Shown: positions 13,809-22,728 of the stretch, one piece after another | How the letters are laid out: each line of letters opens with the position of its first letter | How positions within the stretch are numbered: the stretch's first letter is position 1 | From: Nitrospirota bacterium | Lineage (GTDB): Bacteria > Nitrospirota > Thermodesulfovibrionia > Thermodesulfovibrionales > Magnetobacteriaceae | Direction of reading: 5' to 3' | Length of the DNA: 23,419 nt | NCBI GenBank assembly: GCA_015233485.1 | Contig: JADFXO010000020.1 | Coordinates: forward strand, 1-23,419 | Position numbers and translations under genes: made by a program | Notes under the pieces: generated by a model | What the model saw: only the letters and a program-made list of their open reading frames with translations | What the model was told of the DNA's origin: nothing | The model's database searches: none

Positions 13809-14809
13809 TGAATGCCGAAGGCATATTCAAATACTATGAAAAAGATTTAAGGCGTGTAGAGGACGAAATCGCCAGGATATTCAGCAGCGATGTAGTGGCC
13901 ATCCCTGACATAGGCAGACACCTGATAGGAGGCGGGGGGAAGAGGCTCCGTCCCATGTATCTGCTGATGTCAGCCGCGTTGTCGGGCTACAGAGGGGATG
14001 GCAGATATGTCTTTGCCGGCGTAATAGAGGCGATACACGCGGCCTCGCTCCTTCATGACGATGTAGTAGATGGGGCGGGGGTAAGACGCGGCAAGCCCAC
14101 CTCTCATTCGATATGGGGAACACAGGTCGTTATTTTAGTGGGTGATTATCTCTATGCCAACTCATTGAGAATGGCCGTAAGCCAGCAGAATTTAAAGACA
14201 ATGGATGCAATTTCGTACGCAGTGGCAAAGATGTCTGAAGGCGAGATACTCCAGTTACAAAAAATCGCAGACCCTGAGATAACCGAAGAGGACTATGTAC
14301 GAATAGTCGAGTCCAAGACCGGGGCTCTGATCTCAGCCTCATGCAAGATAGGCGCGATATTAGGCGGTCTTCCGGAAGAGAAAATCAATGCCATGGCAAG
14401 CTACGGCCTGAAGAGCGGGACAGTCTTTCAAATATACGACGATATACTTGATTTTAAGGCAAACGAGGAAAATCTCGGCAAGAAACTCGGCAGGGACCTT
14501 CACGAGGGCAAGATAACCCTTCCGCTTATCTATCTCCTGAAATCAGCAAACGCGCACGAAAGGGATGAGCTGACCGCTATTATTGATTCAACATCGGACG
14601 AGGACATGCCGGACGAGGACGGGCAGATCGAAAGGAATTTAAAAAAAGTGCTGACACTGTTCAAAAAATATGATGTAATCGAAAAAACGATGGATAAGGC
14701 AAAAAAAATTGTGGCAGAGGCCAAGGCTGAACTGTCGGTATTCGATGATTGCAAGGAGAAAGACGCCCTTATCATTATGGCAGAGTACGCCTTAAGCAGA
14801 AACAAGTAA
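13805..14809 (+). CDS. ispB: Long-chain polyprenyl diphosphate synthase (octaprenyl-type)
   Basis: The 334-residue protein has both aspartate-rich motifs of trans-prenyltransferases: LHDDVVDGAGVRRGKPTSH (D85, D86, D89) and QIYDDILDFKAN (D212, D213, D216), plus GGGKRLRP near residue 45. The residues just before the first motif are small (HAAS), which in this family leaves a deep pocket for long products. It extends farnesyl/geranylgeranyl diphosphate with IPP to make the side chain of quinones. AAGGA lies six bases before the ATG, which overlaps the mtnA stop. Exact chain length cannot be told, so ispB is used in the broad sense. Confidence 0.88.
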   Translation: MMNAEGIFKYYEKDLRRVEDEIARIFSSDVVAIPDIGRHLIGGGGKRLRPMYLLMSAALSGYRGDGRYVFAGVIEAIHAASLLHDDVVDGAGVRRGKPTSHSIWGTQVVILVGDYLYANSLRMAVSQQNLKTMDAISYAVAKMSEGEILQLQKIADPEITEEDYVRIVESKTGALISASCKIGAILGGLPEEKINAMASYGLKSGTVFQIYDDILDFKANEENLGKKLGRDLHEGKITLPLIYLLKSANAHERDELTAIIDSTSDEDMPDEDGQIERNLKKVLTLFKKYDVIEKTMDKAKKIVAEAKAELSVFDDCKEKDALIIMAEYALSRNK

Positions 14810-14835
14810 TAATTAAAATGGGGGAAGCCACACAT

Positions 14836-15360
14836 ATGGAAACGCCTCAAAGCCCCTTGACCCGCCTCGCGCGGGAGGCCGTTGAGTCTTACGTCAGGCG
14901 GCGTGAGGTTATCTCTCCGCCGGTTGACCCCGCTCAAAGCGAGATGAAGGAGCGGGCGGGGGTCTTTGTATCTTTAAAAATAAAAGGACGCCTGAGGGGC
15001 TGCATAGGAACCTTCGCCCCAACGACGGAAAACGCGGCGGCCGAAATAATAAGAAACGCCATAGCTGCCGCCACAGAGGACCCGCGTTTTTCACCCGTTT
15101 CACCCGATGAACTCCACGATATAACGTATTCGGTAGATATACTCTCACCTCCGGAGAGGGTTAACGGCATCTCCGAGCTTGACTGTAATAAATACGGCGT
15201 AATCGTTACGCAGGGCTACAGAAGGGGGTTGCTCCTGCCGGCATTAGAAGGTGTGAATACCGTGGATGAGCAACTAAAAATCACCAAGGCAAAGGCGGGT
15301 ATTCATCCAGAGGACAACAATGTCGAAATACTTAGGTTTGAGGTAAGGAGATTTAAATGA
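14836..15360 (+). CDS. AMMECR1-domain protein
   Basis: The 174-residue frame has the family signature LRGCIGTFAP near its first third, followed by NAIAAATEDPRFSPVSPDEL, and YSVDILSPPERV, KYGVIVTQGYRRGLLLPALE. AMMECR1 proteins are widespread in archaea, bacteria and eukaryotes and their biochemical role is unsettled; in bacteria they often sit next to a MEMO-like or radical SAM gene, neither of which is here. GGGGGAAG lies eight bases before ATG 14836, which I prefer to ATG 14818 (no Shine-Dalgarno). The gene follows the prenyl synthase by 26 bases and overlaps the next gene by ATGA. Confidence 0.9.
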   Translation: METPQSPLTRLAREAVESYVRRREVISPPVDPAQSEMKERAGVFVSLKIKGRLRGCIGTFAPTTENAAAEIIRNAIAAATEDPRFSPVSPDELHDITYSVDILSPPERVNGISELDCNKYGVIVTQGYRRGLLLPALEGVNTVDEQLKITKAKAGIHPEDNNVEILRFEVRRFK

Positions 15361-15626
15361 GCGATAAGACAAAGTTGGAACTCGACCTCGAAAGAATAAA
15401 GAGACCCAGGCAAAAGGAGCCAGGTCAGGGGAAAATCATTAAAGACCTCCCCCTTATAATATTAATAATCGCGATGCTTACCGGATGGTTTCTTCTCGTC
15501 GTCGAGCATGTCAACCACAATGCCACAAAAAGCCAGCTTACCGCGATAACCGCCAAATATGAAGAGCTGAAATCACGAGCTGACAACACGACCAAAGAAC
15601 ATACGCCGGCCAAAAGAAGCCATTAA
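15357..15626 (+). CDS. Small single-pass membrane protein (89 aa), unknown
   Basis: The start overlaps the AMMECR1 stop (ATGA) and has AAGGAG six bases upstream. A basic N-terminus (about 1-29, many K/R) precedes one membrane helix LPLIILIIAMLTGWFLLVVE (about 31-50), then a short charged coiled-coil-like tail (TKSQLTAITAKYEELKSRAD). The positive N-terminus suggests a cytoplasmic N-terminus and an outside tail; the layout recalls small divisome proteins of FtsL/FtsB type, but this is only a likeness. The strict coupling to AMMECR1 suggests a shared role. Confidence 0.75.
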   Translation: MSDKTKLELDLERIKRPRQKEPGQGKIIKDLPLIILIIAMLTGWFLLVVEHVNHNATKSQLTAITAKYEELKSRADNTTKEHTPAKRSH

Positions 15627-15664
15627 CGCCATACGGGCATCTCATACCATGCGTTTGCCCTGCC

Positions 15665-15694
15665 CCCCGTATAACAAGATACCCCGTATAACAA
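15665..15694. repeat. Two 13-bp direct repeats upstream of the yifB promoter
   Basis: CCCCGTATAACAA occurs at 15665-15677 and 15682-15694, 17 bases apart, just upstream of the -35 box at 15698. The position fits a regulator binding site on one face of the helix. The regulator is unknown. Confidence 0.5.
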
Positions 15695-15697
15695 TAT

Positions 15698-15727
15698 TTG
15701 CACTTTTGTATAGAGAACTACTATAAT
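15698..15727 (+). promoter_or_regulatory. Sigma70-type promoter of yifB
   Basis: TTGCAC (15698-15703) and TATAAT (15722-15727) are 18 bases apart. The transcription start would be about 15734, only about four bases before the ATG at 15738, implying a leaderless or nearly leaderless mRNA. Confidence 0.55.
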
Positions 15728-15737
15728 CTCTACTGTA

Positions 15738-17270
15738 ATGCTTTCAAAAGTGCTTAGTGCCGCGATTGCCGGAGTAAACGCCTATTTGGTGGACGTTGAG
15801 GTTGATATTGCCTCAAAGGGGCTTCCTCATTTTTCCATCGTCGGGCTGCCGGATACTACCGTCAAAGAGAGCAAGGACAGGGTTCGCGCAGCACTGAAGA
15901 ACATCGGATTTTCATTCCCGCTAAAACAGATAACCGTAAACATGGCCCCGGCCAATTTGAAAAAAGAAGGCTCGGCCTTTGATCTGCCGCTGGCGGTTGG
16001 GATTTTGGCCGCCGAGGGCGCCGTACCGGCAGCGAAACTGAAGAATTTCCTCATCACCGGTGAACTCTCCCTTGATGGTGGCCTCAAGCCCACACGTGGC
16101 TGCCTCTCTATGGCAATAGCGGCAAGACAAGCCTCGCTTGACGGCCTTATTCTGCCATACGAAAACGCCGCTGAGGCCTCTGTCGTAGAAGGCGTAAATA
16201 TATATGGAATGAAACGCCTGACCGATGTCATAGAATTTTTAAATAACGCCGCCGCCTTTACCCCATGTGTCACCGACGTGTCGAAGGCCATGGCGGAGTC
16301 TTCTGTTTATGAGGAAGATTTTACGGACGTAAAAGGACAGGAACACGCCAAGCGCGCCCTTGAGGTTGCAGCCGCCGGAGGCCATAACATCCTGATGATA
16401 GGCCCGCCCGGCGCCGGTAAGACCATGCTGGCAAAGCGTACCGCCTCAATACTTCCGCCGATGACCTTCGACGAGGCCATTGAGACAACCTCTATACACA
16501 GCGTTGCGGGGTTTCTCAAACCCGACATGCCCATATTGGCAAAACGCCCGTTCCGGTCTCCCCATCACACCATATCGGACATCGCCCTGATAGGCGGCGG
16601 GCAAATGCCCAGACCGGGCGAGGTCTCGCTGTCACATAACGGCGTGCTGTTTCTTGACGAGCTGCCGGAGTTCAAACGAAACGTCCTTGAAGTCCTGAGG
16701 CAGCCCATCGAAAACGCGGAGGTAACAATCTCACGGGCCGCGGCCACTATTAGCTATCCGGCGTCGTTTATGCTCATAGCGGCTATGAACCCATGCCCTT
16801 GCGGTTATTCAGGCGACAGCCGCCGCCCGTGTATCTGCTCCCCTTCACATATCCACAGATACCGGAGCCGTGTCTCAGGCCCGCTGCTTGACCGCATAGA
16901 CATACATGTTGATGTCCCTAACGTGCCGTACAAGGAACTTTCGTCCGGTACATGCGGCGAGTCGTCCGCACAAATTCGGGAGCGCGTCAACAGGGCAAGG
17001 CTGCGCCAGACCGAGCGATTCAAAAAGGATAAGATTTACTCAAACGGCCAGATGAAAACCCGGCATATCAAAAAATACTGCGCACTTACGCCTGATGCGC
17101 AGCGTATCTTTGATTTAGCAATGGAGCGCCTCGGGCTTTCCGCGCGTGCCTATTCAAGAATATTAAAAGTCTCAAGGACAATCGCAGACCTTGATGCAAG
17201 TGACAACATTACCCAGCGCCACATCTCCGAGGCAATCCAGTACAGAACCCTTGACAGGGTGGCGTTTTAA
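15738..17270 (+). CDS. YifB/ComM-type Mg-chelatase-like AAA+ ATPase
   Basis: The 510-residue protein has the complete family layout: an N-terminal Lon-like/ChlI domain (MLSKVLSAAIAGVNAYLVDV, GLPDTTVKESKDRVRAAL, about 1-170), an AAA+ domain with Walker A GPPGAGKT (about 223-230), Walker B VLFLDELPEF (about 303-312), MNPCPCGYSGDSRRPCICSP with four Cys (353, 355, 365, 367) and RIDIHVDVP, and a C-terminal Mg-chelatase domain (ARAYSRILKVSRTIADLDAS). In Vibrio and Haemophilus ComM is a hexameric helicase that promotes branch migration during natural transformation; the role of relatives elsewhere is inferred. The start is fixed by alignment with the family's conserved N-terminus; there is no Shine-Dalgarno. 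Confidence 0.92.
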   Translation: MLSKVLSAAIAGVNAYLVDVEVDIASKGLPHFSIVGLPDTTVKESKDRVRAALKNIGFSFPLKQITVNMAPANLKKEGSAFDLPLAVGILAAEGAVPAAKLKNFLITGELSLDGGLKPTRGCLSMAIAARQASLDGLILPYENAAEASVVEGVNIYGMKRLTDVIEFLNNAAAFTPCVTDVSKAMAESSVYEEDFTDVKGQEHAKRALEVAAAGGHNILMIGPPGAGKTMLAKRTASILPPMTFDEAIETTSIHSVAGFLKPDMPILAKRPFRSPHHTISDIALIGGGQMPRPGEVSLSHNGVLFLDELPEFKRNVLEVLRQPIENAEVTISRAAATISYPASFMLIAAMNPCPCGYSGDSRRPCICSPSHIHRYRSRVSGPLLDRIDIHVDVPNVPYKELSSGTCGESSAQIRERVNRARLRQTERFKKDKIYSNGQMKTRHIKKYCALTPDAQRIFDLAMERLGLSARAYSRILKVSRTIADLDASDNITQRHISEAIQYRTLDRVAF

Positions 17271-17325
17271 ATGTTTCGGAGTAGATGATCTAATGCCTAT
17301 GGAATTAACTCATGGAGAGGGTTCT

Positions 17326-17465
17326 CTGGATTCCTGCTTTCGCAGGAATGATATATCTATGTGTTTATTTGTCCGTGCGCAGACGGGTAGTGCTCGCAGG
17401 AATGACATATCTATGTGTTCATTTGTCCTGCCTTGTCTGTCATTCCTGCGAAAGCAGGAATCCAG
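17326..17465. repeat. 140-bp palindromic repeat element (REP/MITE-like)
   Basis: The ends are a perfect 26-bp inverted repeat (17326-17351 and 17440-17465). Each arm is itself a hairpin: ATTCCTGC-TTTC-GCAGGAAT. Inside, a 34-base sequence (17341-17374) is repeated at 17395-17428 with two mismatches. This 'ATTCCTGC..GCAGGAAT' type of dispersed repeat is common in many bacterial genomes. It lies between yifB and the next gene, both on the plus strand, and may act as a bidirectional terminator or mRNA stabiliser. Confidence 0.85.
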
Positions 17466-17499
17466 TATTTTTTGACGGATTTTAACTACATAGGCAATT

Positions 17500-19251
17500 A
17501 TGGCAAAAGATAAATCCTTAAATAAACAGGCTCTCAGTCCCCGGCCCCAGCCCATCAGGCGTGAGCGCGCCGCCGTTGCCGTAATGTTTATCTGCTTCGC
17601 CGCTGTCCTTTTCGCGTTTATGCTTAAAGAGCCATATCATTATGACACGGTGCTCTATATGAAGACAGTGGATACGTTTAAAGATACCTCTAAGCTGCAG
17701 TGTTTCTTTGACGCCCGGTGTCTTACCGGTTATACTCTTGTTCCATTGAGCATAATTCTGGGAAAACTGACACTGCCCGTAACAATGGGGCTTTGCGCCC
17801 TGGCCAGCCTATTCTTTTATTACCTGTGGATAAGAGAACTCGCAGGGTTTAGGGCAGCGCTCATCTCAACGCTTTTTTTATTCATAACCCCCGCCGCCCT
17901 GATGACTATTACGCATCTCAAGGAGGATTTCATCGGCCTTATGTACATGTCCGCCGCCTTGTGGCTTGCCGGTAAGTACCGCCCCGCGTACTTTAAATAT
18001 ATCTCCGGCGTTGTGCTGGGACTTGCTATACTTTCTAAGGATACGATAACACTGTTTCTGCCATTTTTCGCATTTTTCGCTTACATGAGCGCGGTTGATG
18101 TCAAAGACAACTGGACTGATGTATTAAAAAAAGTGAACCTGAAAAAAGGTCTGATACGCGTGGGGATAATCATGGGCGCGGCCCTCATCGTATCTTTCAT
18201 TATCGACAGTTCGCATTTTGTCGGCCTGATTCGCAAGACCAAGTCCCCGTATGATGGGCAATTTATGGGCGTGTTTTCTGAGCTTTTCCCTATGGGCGTC
18301 GCGTTTTGGAGATACGGCGTAGGCAGTTTTTTATTTGCCGTGCAGTTTATAGGCCTTGCCGCGCCTTTTTTAGTGAAGGACAGGACGAAAAAGCTCATAT
18401 ATCTGGCGTTTGCCGTTCAGTTTATAGCGATTTCGGATTTCTACTGTAATATCACCGTCGTAAAGTACAGGCATTTTCTATGGCAGGGGTTTATGTCCTT
18501 TCCTCTTATGATAGTAGTGCTTGATGAGATTTTTAAAAAATATAAGATAAAAGAATTGACCTCCAACGTATTAGTCTATGGCGCATCGATTATTATTTCA
18601 GCCGTCCTGTTTATGAGCGTTTATCCGGCGCTTTCGTTTCACACGAGGTATAACCCCGTTGCAGATTTCTTTAAAAACTCCGGAATTGCAAAAGATAACG
18701 CGACGGTCTTAGGGATGGACAACTGTGTGTTCCCACCATATTTCATGGGACTGCAATGCGGCGTCCACCCGCTCAACCCATCAGCGGCGGAGGCCCGTGA
18801 GTACGCGAGCGGGGTTTTATCAAGCCTTGAAAATGGAAATAATATATACCTGCTCCCTGATTTTTTCTCTTATGACAGAAACGGCACACTGCGCGCGGTG
18901 TTTTCAGAATACTTTACAGGTCGCGTTGTTTATAAAAACTGGTTCATAGATTTTCACGCGATGGACTATGGCTACTCCCCCGGCGAACTGAAAGACAACC
19001 TGCTAAGCGAACAAAACACACCCGGCACATGCGCCATTACATATGAAAAAACAGGAGACGACACCATCATTACCGGCAAGGCCGAAAACGTACCTGTAGA
19101 AATATACACCTATAAAATGCAGTGCGGCGGCAACACAAACACCATGAACGCAGCCGTAATAAAAGGGCGGGCATTTACGGGCCTCGAAGTACAAGGAATC
19201 ATTCAACTCATGCCCCTCTCTGACAAATTGGGGGCCAAATCCAGTGAGTGA
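17500..19251 (+). CDS. Multi-pass membrane protein, GT-C (ArnT/PMT-like) glycosyltransferase candidate
   Basis: The 583-residue product has about ten hydrophobic helices in residues 22-410 and a soluble C-terminal third. After helix 1 comes PYHYDTVLYMKTVD, with an acidic residue (D49) in the first outside loop where GT-C enzymes have their catalytic Asp/Glu. A second acidic pair occurs in THLKEDFIGLMYM (E142, D143). These fit the PMT/ArnT/GT39-like layout, in which a polyprenyl-phosphate sugar is used on the outer face of the membrane. I do not recognise a specific subfamily or substrate. AGG lies before the ATG. The gene stands alone, with the repeat element on one side and the foreign cyclase gene convergent on the other. 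Confidence 0.65.
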   Translation: MAKDKSLNKQALSPRPQPIRRERAAVAVMFICFAAVLFAFMLKEPYHYDTVLYMKTVDTFKDTSKLQCFFDARCLTGYTLVPLSIILGKLTLPVTMGLCALASLFFYYLWIRELAGFRAALISTLFLFITPAALMTITHLKEDFIGLMYMSAALWLAGKYRPAYFKYISGVVLGLAILSKDTITLFLPFFAFFAYMSAVDVKDNWTDVLKKVNLKKGLIRVGIIMGAALIVSFIIDSSHFVGLIRKTKSPYDGQFMGVFSELFPMGVAFWRYGVGSFLFAVQFIGLAAPFLVKDRTKKLIYLAFAVQFIAISDFYCNITVVKYRHFLWQGFMSFPLMIVVLDEIFKKYKIKELTSNVLVYGASIIISAVLFMSVYPALSFHTRYNPVADFFKNSGIAKDNATVLGMDNCVFPPYFMGLQCGVHPLNPSAAEAREYASGVLSSLENGNNIYLLPDFFSYDRNGTLRAVFSEYFTGRVVYKNWFIDFHAMDYGYSPGELKDNLLSEQNTPGTCAITYEKTGDDTIITGKAENVPVEIYTYKMQCGGNTNTMNAAVIKGRAFTGLEVQGIIQLMPLSDKLGAKSSE

Positions 19252-19395
19252 TATAATATTACCGGCGGTGAAATATTTCCTCTTGAAATAGAGTGCCACT
19301 GTGACCATCCCTATCATTACCGTCACCTATAGAGGGCGTCGCTAATTATTTCAGCCAGGCAATTTCTACTCCGGACAGTATTGGATGTGTCCCTA
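19252..19395. other. Junction between chromosomal and GC-rich foreign sequence
   Basis: No gene is seen. The sequence shifts here from the host-like composition to the GC-rich cyclase gene. It contains GTATTGGATGTGTCCCTATT, which resembles sequence next to transposase-type genes in other bacteria, but I cannot tie it to a particular element. Confidence 0.3.
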
Positions 19396-22300
19396 TTATT
19401 TAATACATTTCTGCATAGTTGTGCCTTCCGGCCCCAGTAGCGCCCCAGCTTCAATCAGCGGGTTGGTGTCGAGACCCTCTGTGAACCAGTCGTAGACCGG
19501 AGCTAACACATCGTGTGCCGCGCAGTGGTCGCCCTGGTCCCTCATCAGACGCGCCAACCCGGTTGCGGCCTTGAGTTCAAACAATCGTGCCCCGGTCGTG
19601 CGAGCTTCGGTGATCGCCGTTGTAAACTCGTCCGTGGCCTTGCCCACCAAGGCGGTTGCGGAGGTGGAATCGAGATTTTCAGCCATGGCAAGCATGATTT
19701 CGGCTTTGATCCATCGAAGATTTGGTTTGAATACCAATGGTCGTAATCGACCCGTACCGTCCATAATCCCTTCGTCGAGAGCCGCGATTGCGCCGTACAG
19801 GTCACCGGCAGCCGCTCGCGCCTGTCCGAGGATACCGAATAACATGGGCCGATAGCTCAAAATCCCGTGGTCATGTACCAAAGACGCGACGGCGTTCTCG
19901 ATAAGCCGTATGCCCTCATCCGGTCTGCCCTGCCTGGCAAACGCCAAACCCATAAATCCATCGCCGAATGCGATGCAAATTGTTATGTGGGACTGGCGGC
20001 CCAGGTCGCACATGATTTCAGCGTATTTGCCAAGTTCGGCGATATCATCGAGTAGCCACGCACACACGATACCGCCAAACGCAGCGCTGGCTTTGCTCGG
20101 CAGCACGTTTGCGGCATCGGCGTCTACCAGAAGATCGGCCAGTGACCTTCGCGCCGTGTCGGGGCGGCCTGAAATTGCCAGCGCCCACAGCCTGAGCATT
20201 CCAGATGTGACGGCGAGATCGAACACTGACCACGCAATTCGCTCGCCATGCGAGGACACTGCTATGACGGCATCGAACGATGTGATCGCCTCCGTCAATT
20301 GCCCCGTGTGGAAAAGCATGCTTCCTCGCAAATGTTTAGCATAGGCGTCTGCTATTCGACCGGCGCCCTTAGGCACGAGCTTCTCTAGCCGGACGGCAAA
20401 GTCTATGGAGTCATCGAACCGTGCGCCGGTGTCGGCCAAAGATCCAAGGGTCGCCATAATCGGCGTGATCGCTGTAACGTCGCCCAACCTCTCACCGATT
20501 GGGAGCGCCTCTATGTAGGCGGCAACGGCTTCAGGTGACCCGTAGCCTACGCTCATCCGTAATGCGAGCGCGAGGTCCACACGCATTTTGAACTCTTGAG
20601 CACTGCGTTGCGACCTGTCGGGCAAGGCCTCAAGCAATTTGAGTGCCCGGCGGTAATGCGCGCCGGCCTCGGAAAAGGCAGTACGTGCCATCGCGGTATC
20701 GGCTGCGCGCTGCCACGCGGCTGTGGCCGCCTCATCCTCTCCGCCCTCGGCAAGATGGTGCGCAAGCAGCTCAGGATGGCTATCGGATAGCGCTTTGTTA
20801 TGCACTGGCAGGGCCAGCGCCGCCAGACGATGCAATTCCCTGCGTCTGGTTTTTAGTAGAGCCTCATAGGCCGTGTCCTGAATAAGCGCGTGTTTGAAGC
20901 GGTAGACTGCATCGGGTGGTATACCCTGAACATGGATCAAATCGACTTCGGCCAAAAGTGTTAGTGCCGATCGCAACGGCTCATCGGCGAGGCCAGTCAT
21001 CGCTTTGATGAGCGGCCAGTTAAACTCCCTGCCGATCACGGCAGCGACTTGAGCGACCTCCTTTACAGATCCCAACCGGTCAAGCCGCGCCATCAGCGAC
21101 GCCTGCAGGGTTGCGGGCACATCCGACCTGTCGTGGTGACCGCTTTCCAATAGGAATCGCGTCACCTCTTCTATGAACAAAGGAACGCCGGCGGCACGGG
21201 CAATAACGGCCGCGATCGTCTCGCCCGACAGTGCGTGGTGCGCGGCGATCGCCGAGATGATGCTCATGGTGTCGCGTACCCCGAGCGGCGTCAGCTCTAT
21301 CATGGTATGGTGCGAACGGTGTGGCCATGTCGCATGGAACTCCGGTCGCGCCGCCAACAGAAACAGCAACGGCGCTGTGGAGACTTGATCTAACAGCAAC
21401 CGCAATAATTCGAGGGTCGACGGGTCTGCCCAATGAGCGTCTTCAACCACAATCACTATCGGCTGGGACCGGGGCGCAATGATCCATTTGACCATTGCGG
21501 CCAATTGCTGCCGCCGCATCTCCTCGGGGGGAAATTCAGGCACTTCATAGCGTGTCGATATCGGGATATCGAGCAGAGGTGCGATCAGCGGCGCCATTTC
21601 AGCTACGTTGAGCTTGAGCGCATCGAGTGCCTTTTCCAGTTTGCCAAAGCGAAGTTCCTGCCCTTGATCAGGGCTGCCAAAGTGCTCCCTCGCCCACTCC
21701 GCCAACGGATGAAATGGAGCATTGGCGAGAATCTGCGAGCAAGGAAATTCGATCCATGTATGAGGCGTGTTAGCCAATCCACCCTGGAACTCCTCGACCA
21801 TGCGTGACTTACCGAGGCCGGCCTCGCCGATAATAATAACCACCTGGCCCCCGCCATCGCGCGCCCGTTGCCAGCGGCTAGCCAGAATGGCAAGTTCCTC
21901 GGCGCGTCCAAGCAATGGCAATGCGACGTTTGCTGCCTGGTGCCGGCGCTTCCATCCGCTGGGGCGCACCACGCGCAACAGATGTACTGGCTCCGCTATC
22001 CCCTTCAACATTTGGGCGCCCATGTCATCGACTATGAACATTCCGGAGACCAGATGATGCGTATCGCCGCTGATTACTACGGTTCCAGGGGGCGCTGCCG
22101 ATTGCACCCGTGCAGCGACATTGGCCGCGTCGCCATACACTTCCCCTTTGTGGTCCAGCACCACATGACCGGAATGAATCCCGACGCGAATTTCAATGCC
22201 ACGGTTCAGCGCCGCGACCGAGGCGAGGATTTCCAGTCCAGCACGCACAGCACGCTCGCCGTCATTGTCGTGGGCACGTGGATAGCCGAAATAGACAAGG

Positions 22301-22728
22301 TCGCCGTCTCCCAGATTCTTGGCCACATAGCCGCCGAAACGCTCAACGGAGGAAGAGATGGTGGTATGTACAATCCCGATGATGTCCCGCCATTGCTCGG
22401 CGTCCATGCTTTTTGTCAGCGTCGTAGAGCCGACCACGTCGCAAAACATCACAGTGAGCGTACGCCGTTCGCCCGTTGGCGTGGTAACGGCGGTTGTAGC
22501 GGGGACGGTGTTCTGTGCAGCCGGCTGCAATTGGATGATGGCGGAGGCGGACAAACCTGCAATCGCCTTGAGGAGACGTTTGCGATGCCCCATAGGCACG
22601 CCAAGCTTCTCGAGGTCGGCTTCGGTCAGGTCAGGCAACACTTCGGTGTCAATCTCATTATCACGAAATACGGTCTCGTATTGACCGAGGCCAAGGCTTT
22701 GGAGCCATTTTCCAATATCCATGGTCAT
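19396..22728 (-). CDS. SAM domain - class III nucleotidyl cyclase - AAA ATPase - TPR protein
   Basis: The 1110-residue protein begins with a SAM domain (MDIGKWLQSLGLGQYETVFR, about 4-60). A class III adenylate/guanylate cyclase domain follows (about 88-255) with metal-binding Asp97 in VMFCDVVGST, LGDGDLVYFGYP (D141), and VYGDAANVAARVQS (N203, R207 of the transition-state pair). Then come a STAND/AAA-type ATPase (Walker A GEAGLGKS about 301-308, Walker B-like IVIVVEDAHWADP) and a long TPR-like helical C-terminus (about 640-1090). Such proteins are common in Rhizobiales and are thought to sense a signal through the ATPase/TPR part and make cyclic AMP; the ligand is unknown. Base composition is clearly richer in G and C than neighbours, with C/G-ending codons, pointing to horizontal transfer. 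The key cyclase residues are present, so it may be active. GGAG lies about 12 bases before the ATG at 22728. Confidence 0.9.
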   Translation of the reverse strand: MTMDIGKWLQSLGLGQYETVFRDNEIDTEVLPDLTEADLEKLGVPMGHRKRLLKAIAGLSASAIIQLQPAAQNTVPATTAVTTPTGERRTLTVMFCDVVGSTTLTKSMDAEQWRDIIGIVHTTISSSVERFGGYVAKNLGDGDLVYFGYPRAHDNDGERAVRAGLEILASVAALNRGIEIRVGIHSGHVVLDHKGEVYGDAANVAARVQSAAPPGTVVISGDTHHLVSGMFIVDDMGAQMLKGIAEPVHLLRVVRPSGWKRRHQAANVALPLLGRAEELAILASRWQRARDGGGQVVIIIGEAGLGKSRMVEEFQGGLANTPHTWIEFPCSQILANAPFHPLAEWAREHFGSPDQGQELRFGKLEKALDALKLNVAEMAPLIAPLLDIPISTRYEVPEFPPEEMRRQQLAAMVKWIIAPRSQPIVIVVEDAHWADPSTLELLRLLLDQVSTAPLLFLLAARPEFHATWPHRSHHTMIELTPLGVRDTMSIISAIAAHHALSGETIAAVIARAAGVPLFIEEVTRFLLESGHHDRSDVPATLQASLMARLDRLGSVKEVAQVAAVIGREFNWPLIKAMTGLADEPLRSALTLLAEVDLIHVQGIPPDAVYRFKHALIQDTAYEALLKTRRRELHRLAALALPVHNKALSDSHPELLAHHLAEGGEDEAATAAWQRAADTAMARTAFSEAGAHYRRALKLLEALPDRSQRSAQEFKMRVDLALALRMSVGYGSPEAVAAYIEALPIGERLGDVTAITPIMATLGSLADTGARFDDSIDFAVRLEKLVPKGAGRIADAYAKHLRGSMLFHTGQLTEAITSFDAVIAVSSHGERIAWSVFDLAVTSGMLRLWALAISGRPDTARRSLADLLVDADAANVLPSKASAAFGGIVCAWLLDDIAELGKYAEIMCDLGRQSHITICIAFGDGFMGLAFARQGRPDEGIRLIENAVASLVHDHGILSYRPMLFGILGQARAAAGDLYGAIAALDEGIMDGTGRLRPLVFKPNLRWIKAEIMLAMAENLDSTSATALVGKATDEFTTAITEARTTGARLFELKAATGLARLMRDQGDHCAAHDVLAPVYDWFTEGLDTNPLIEAGALLGPEGTTMQKCIK

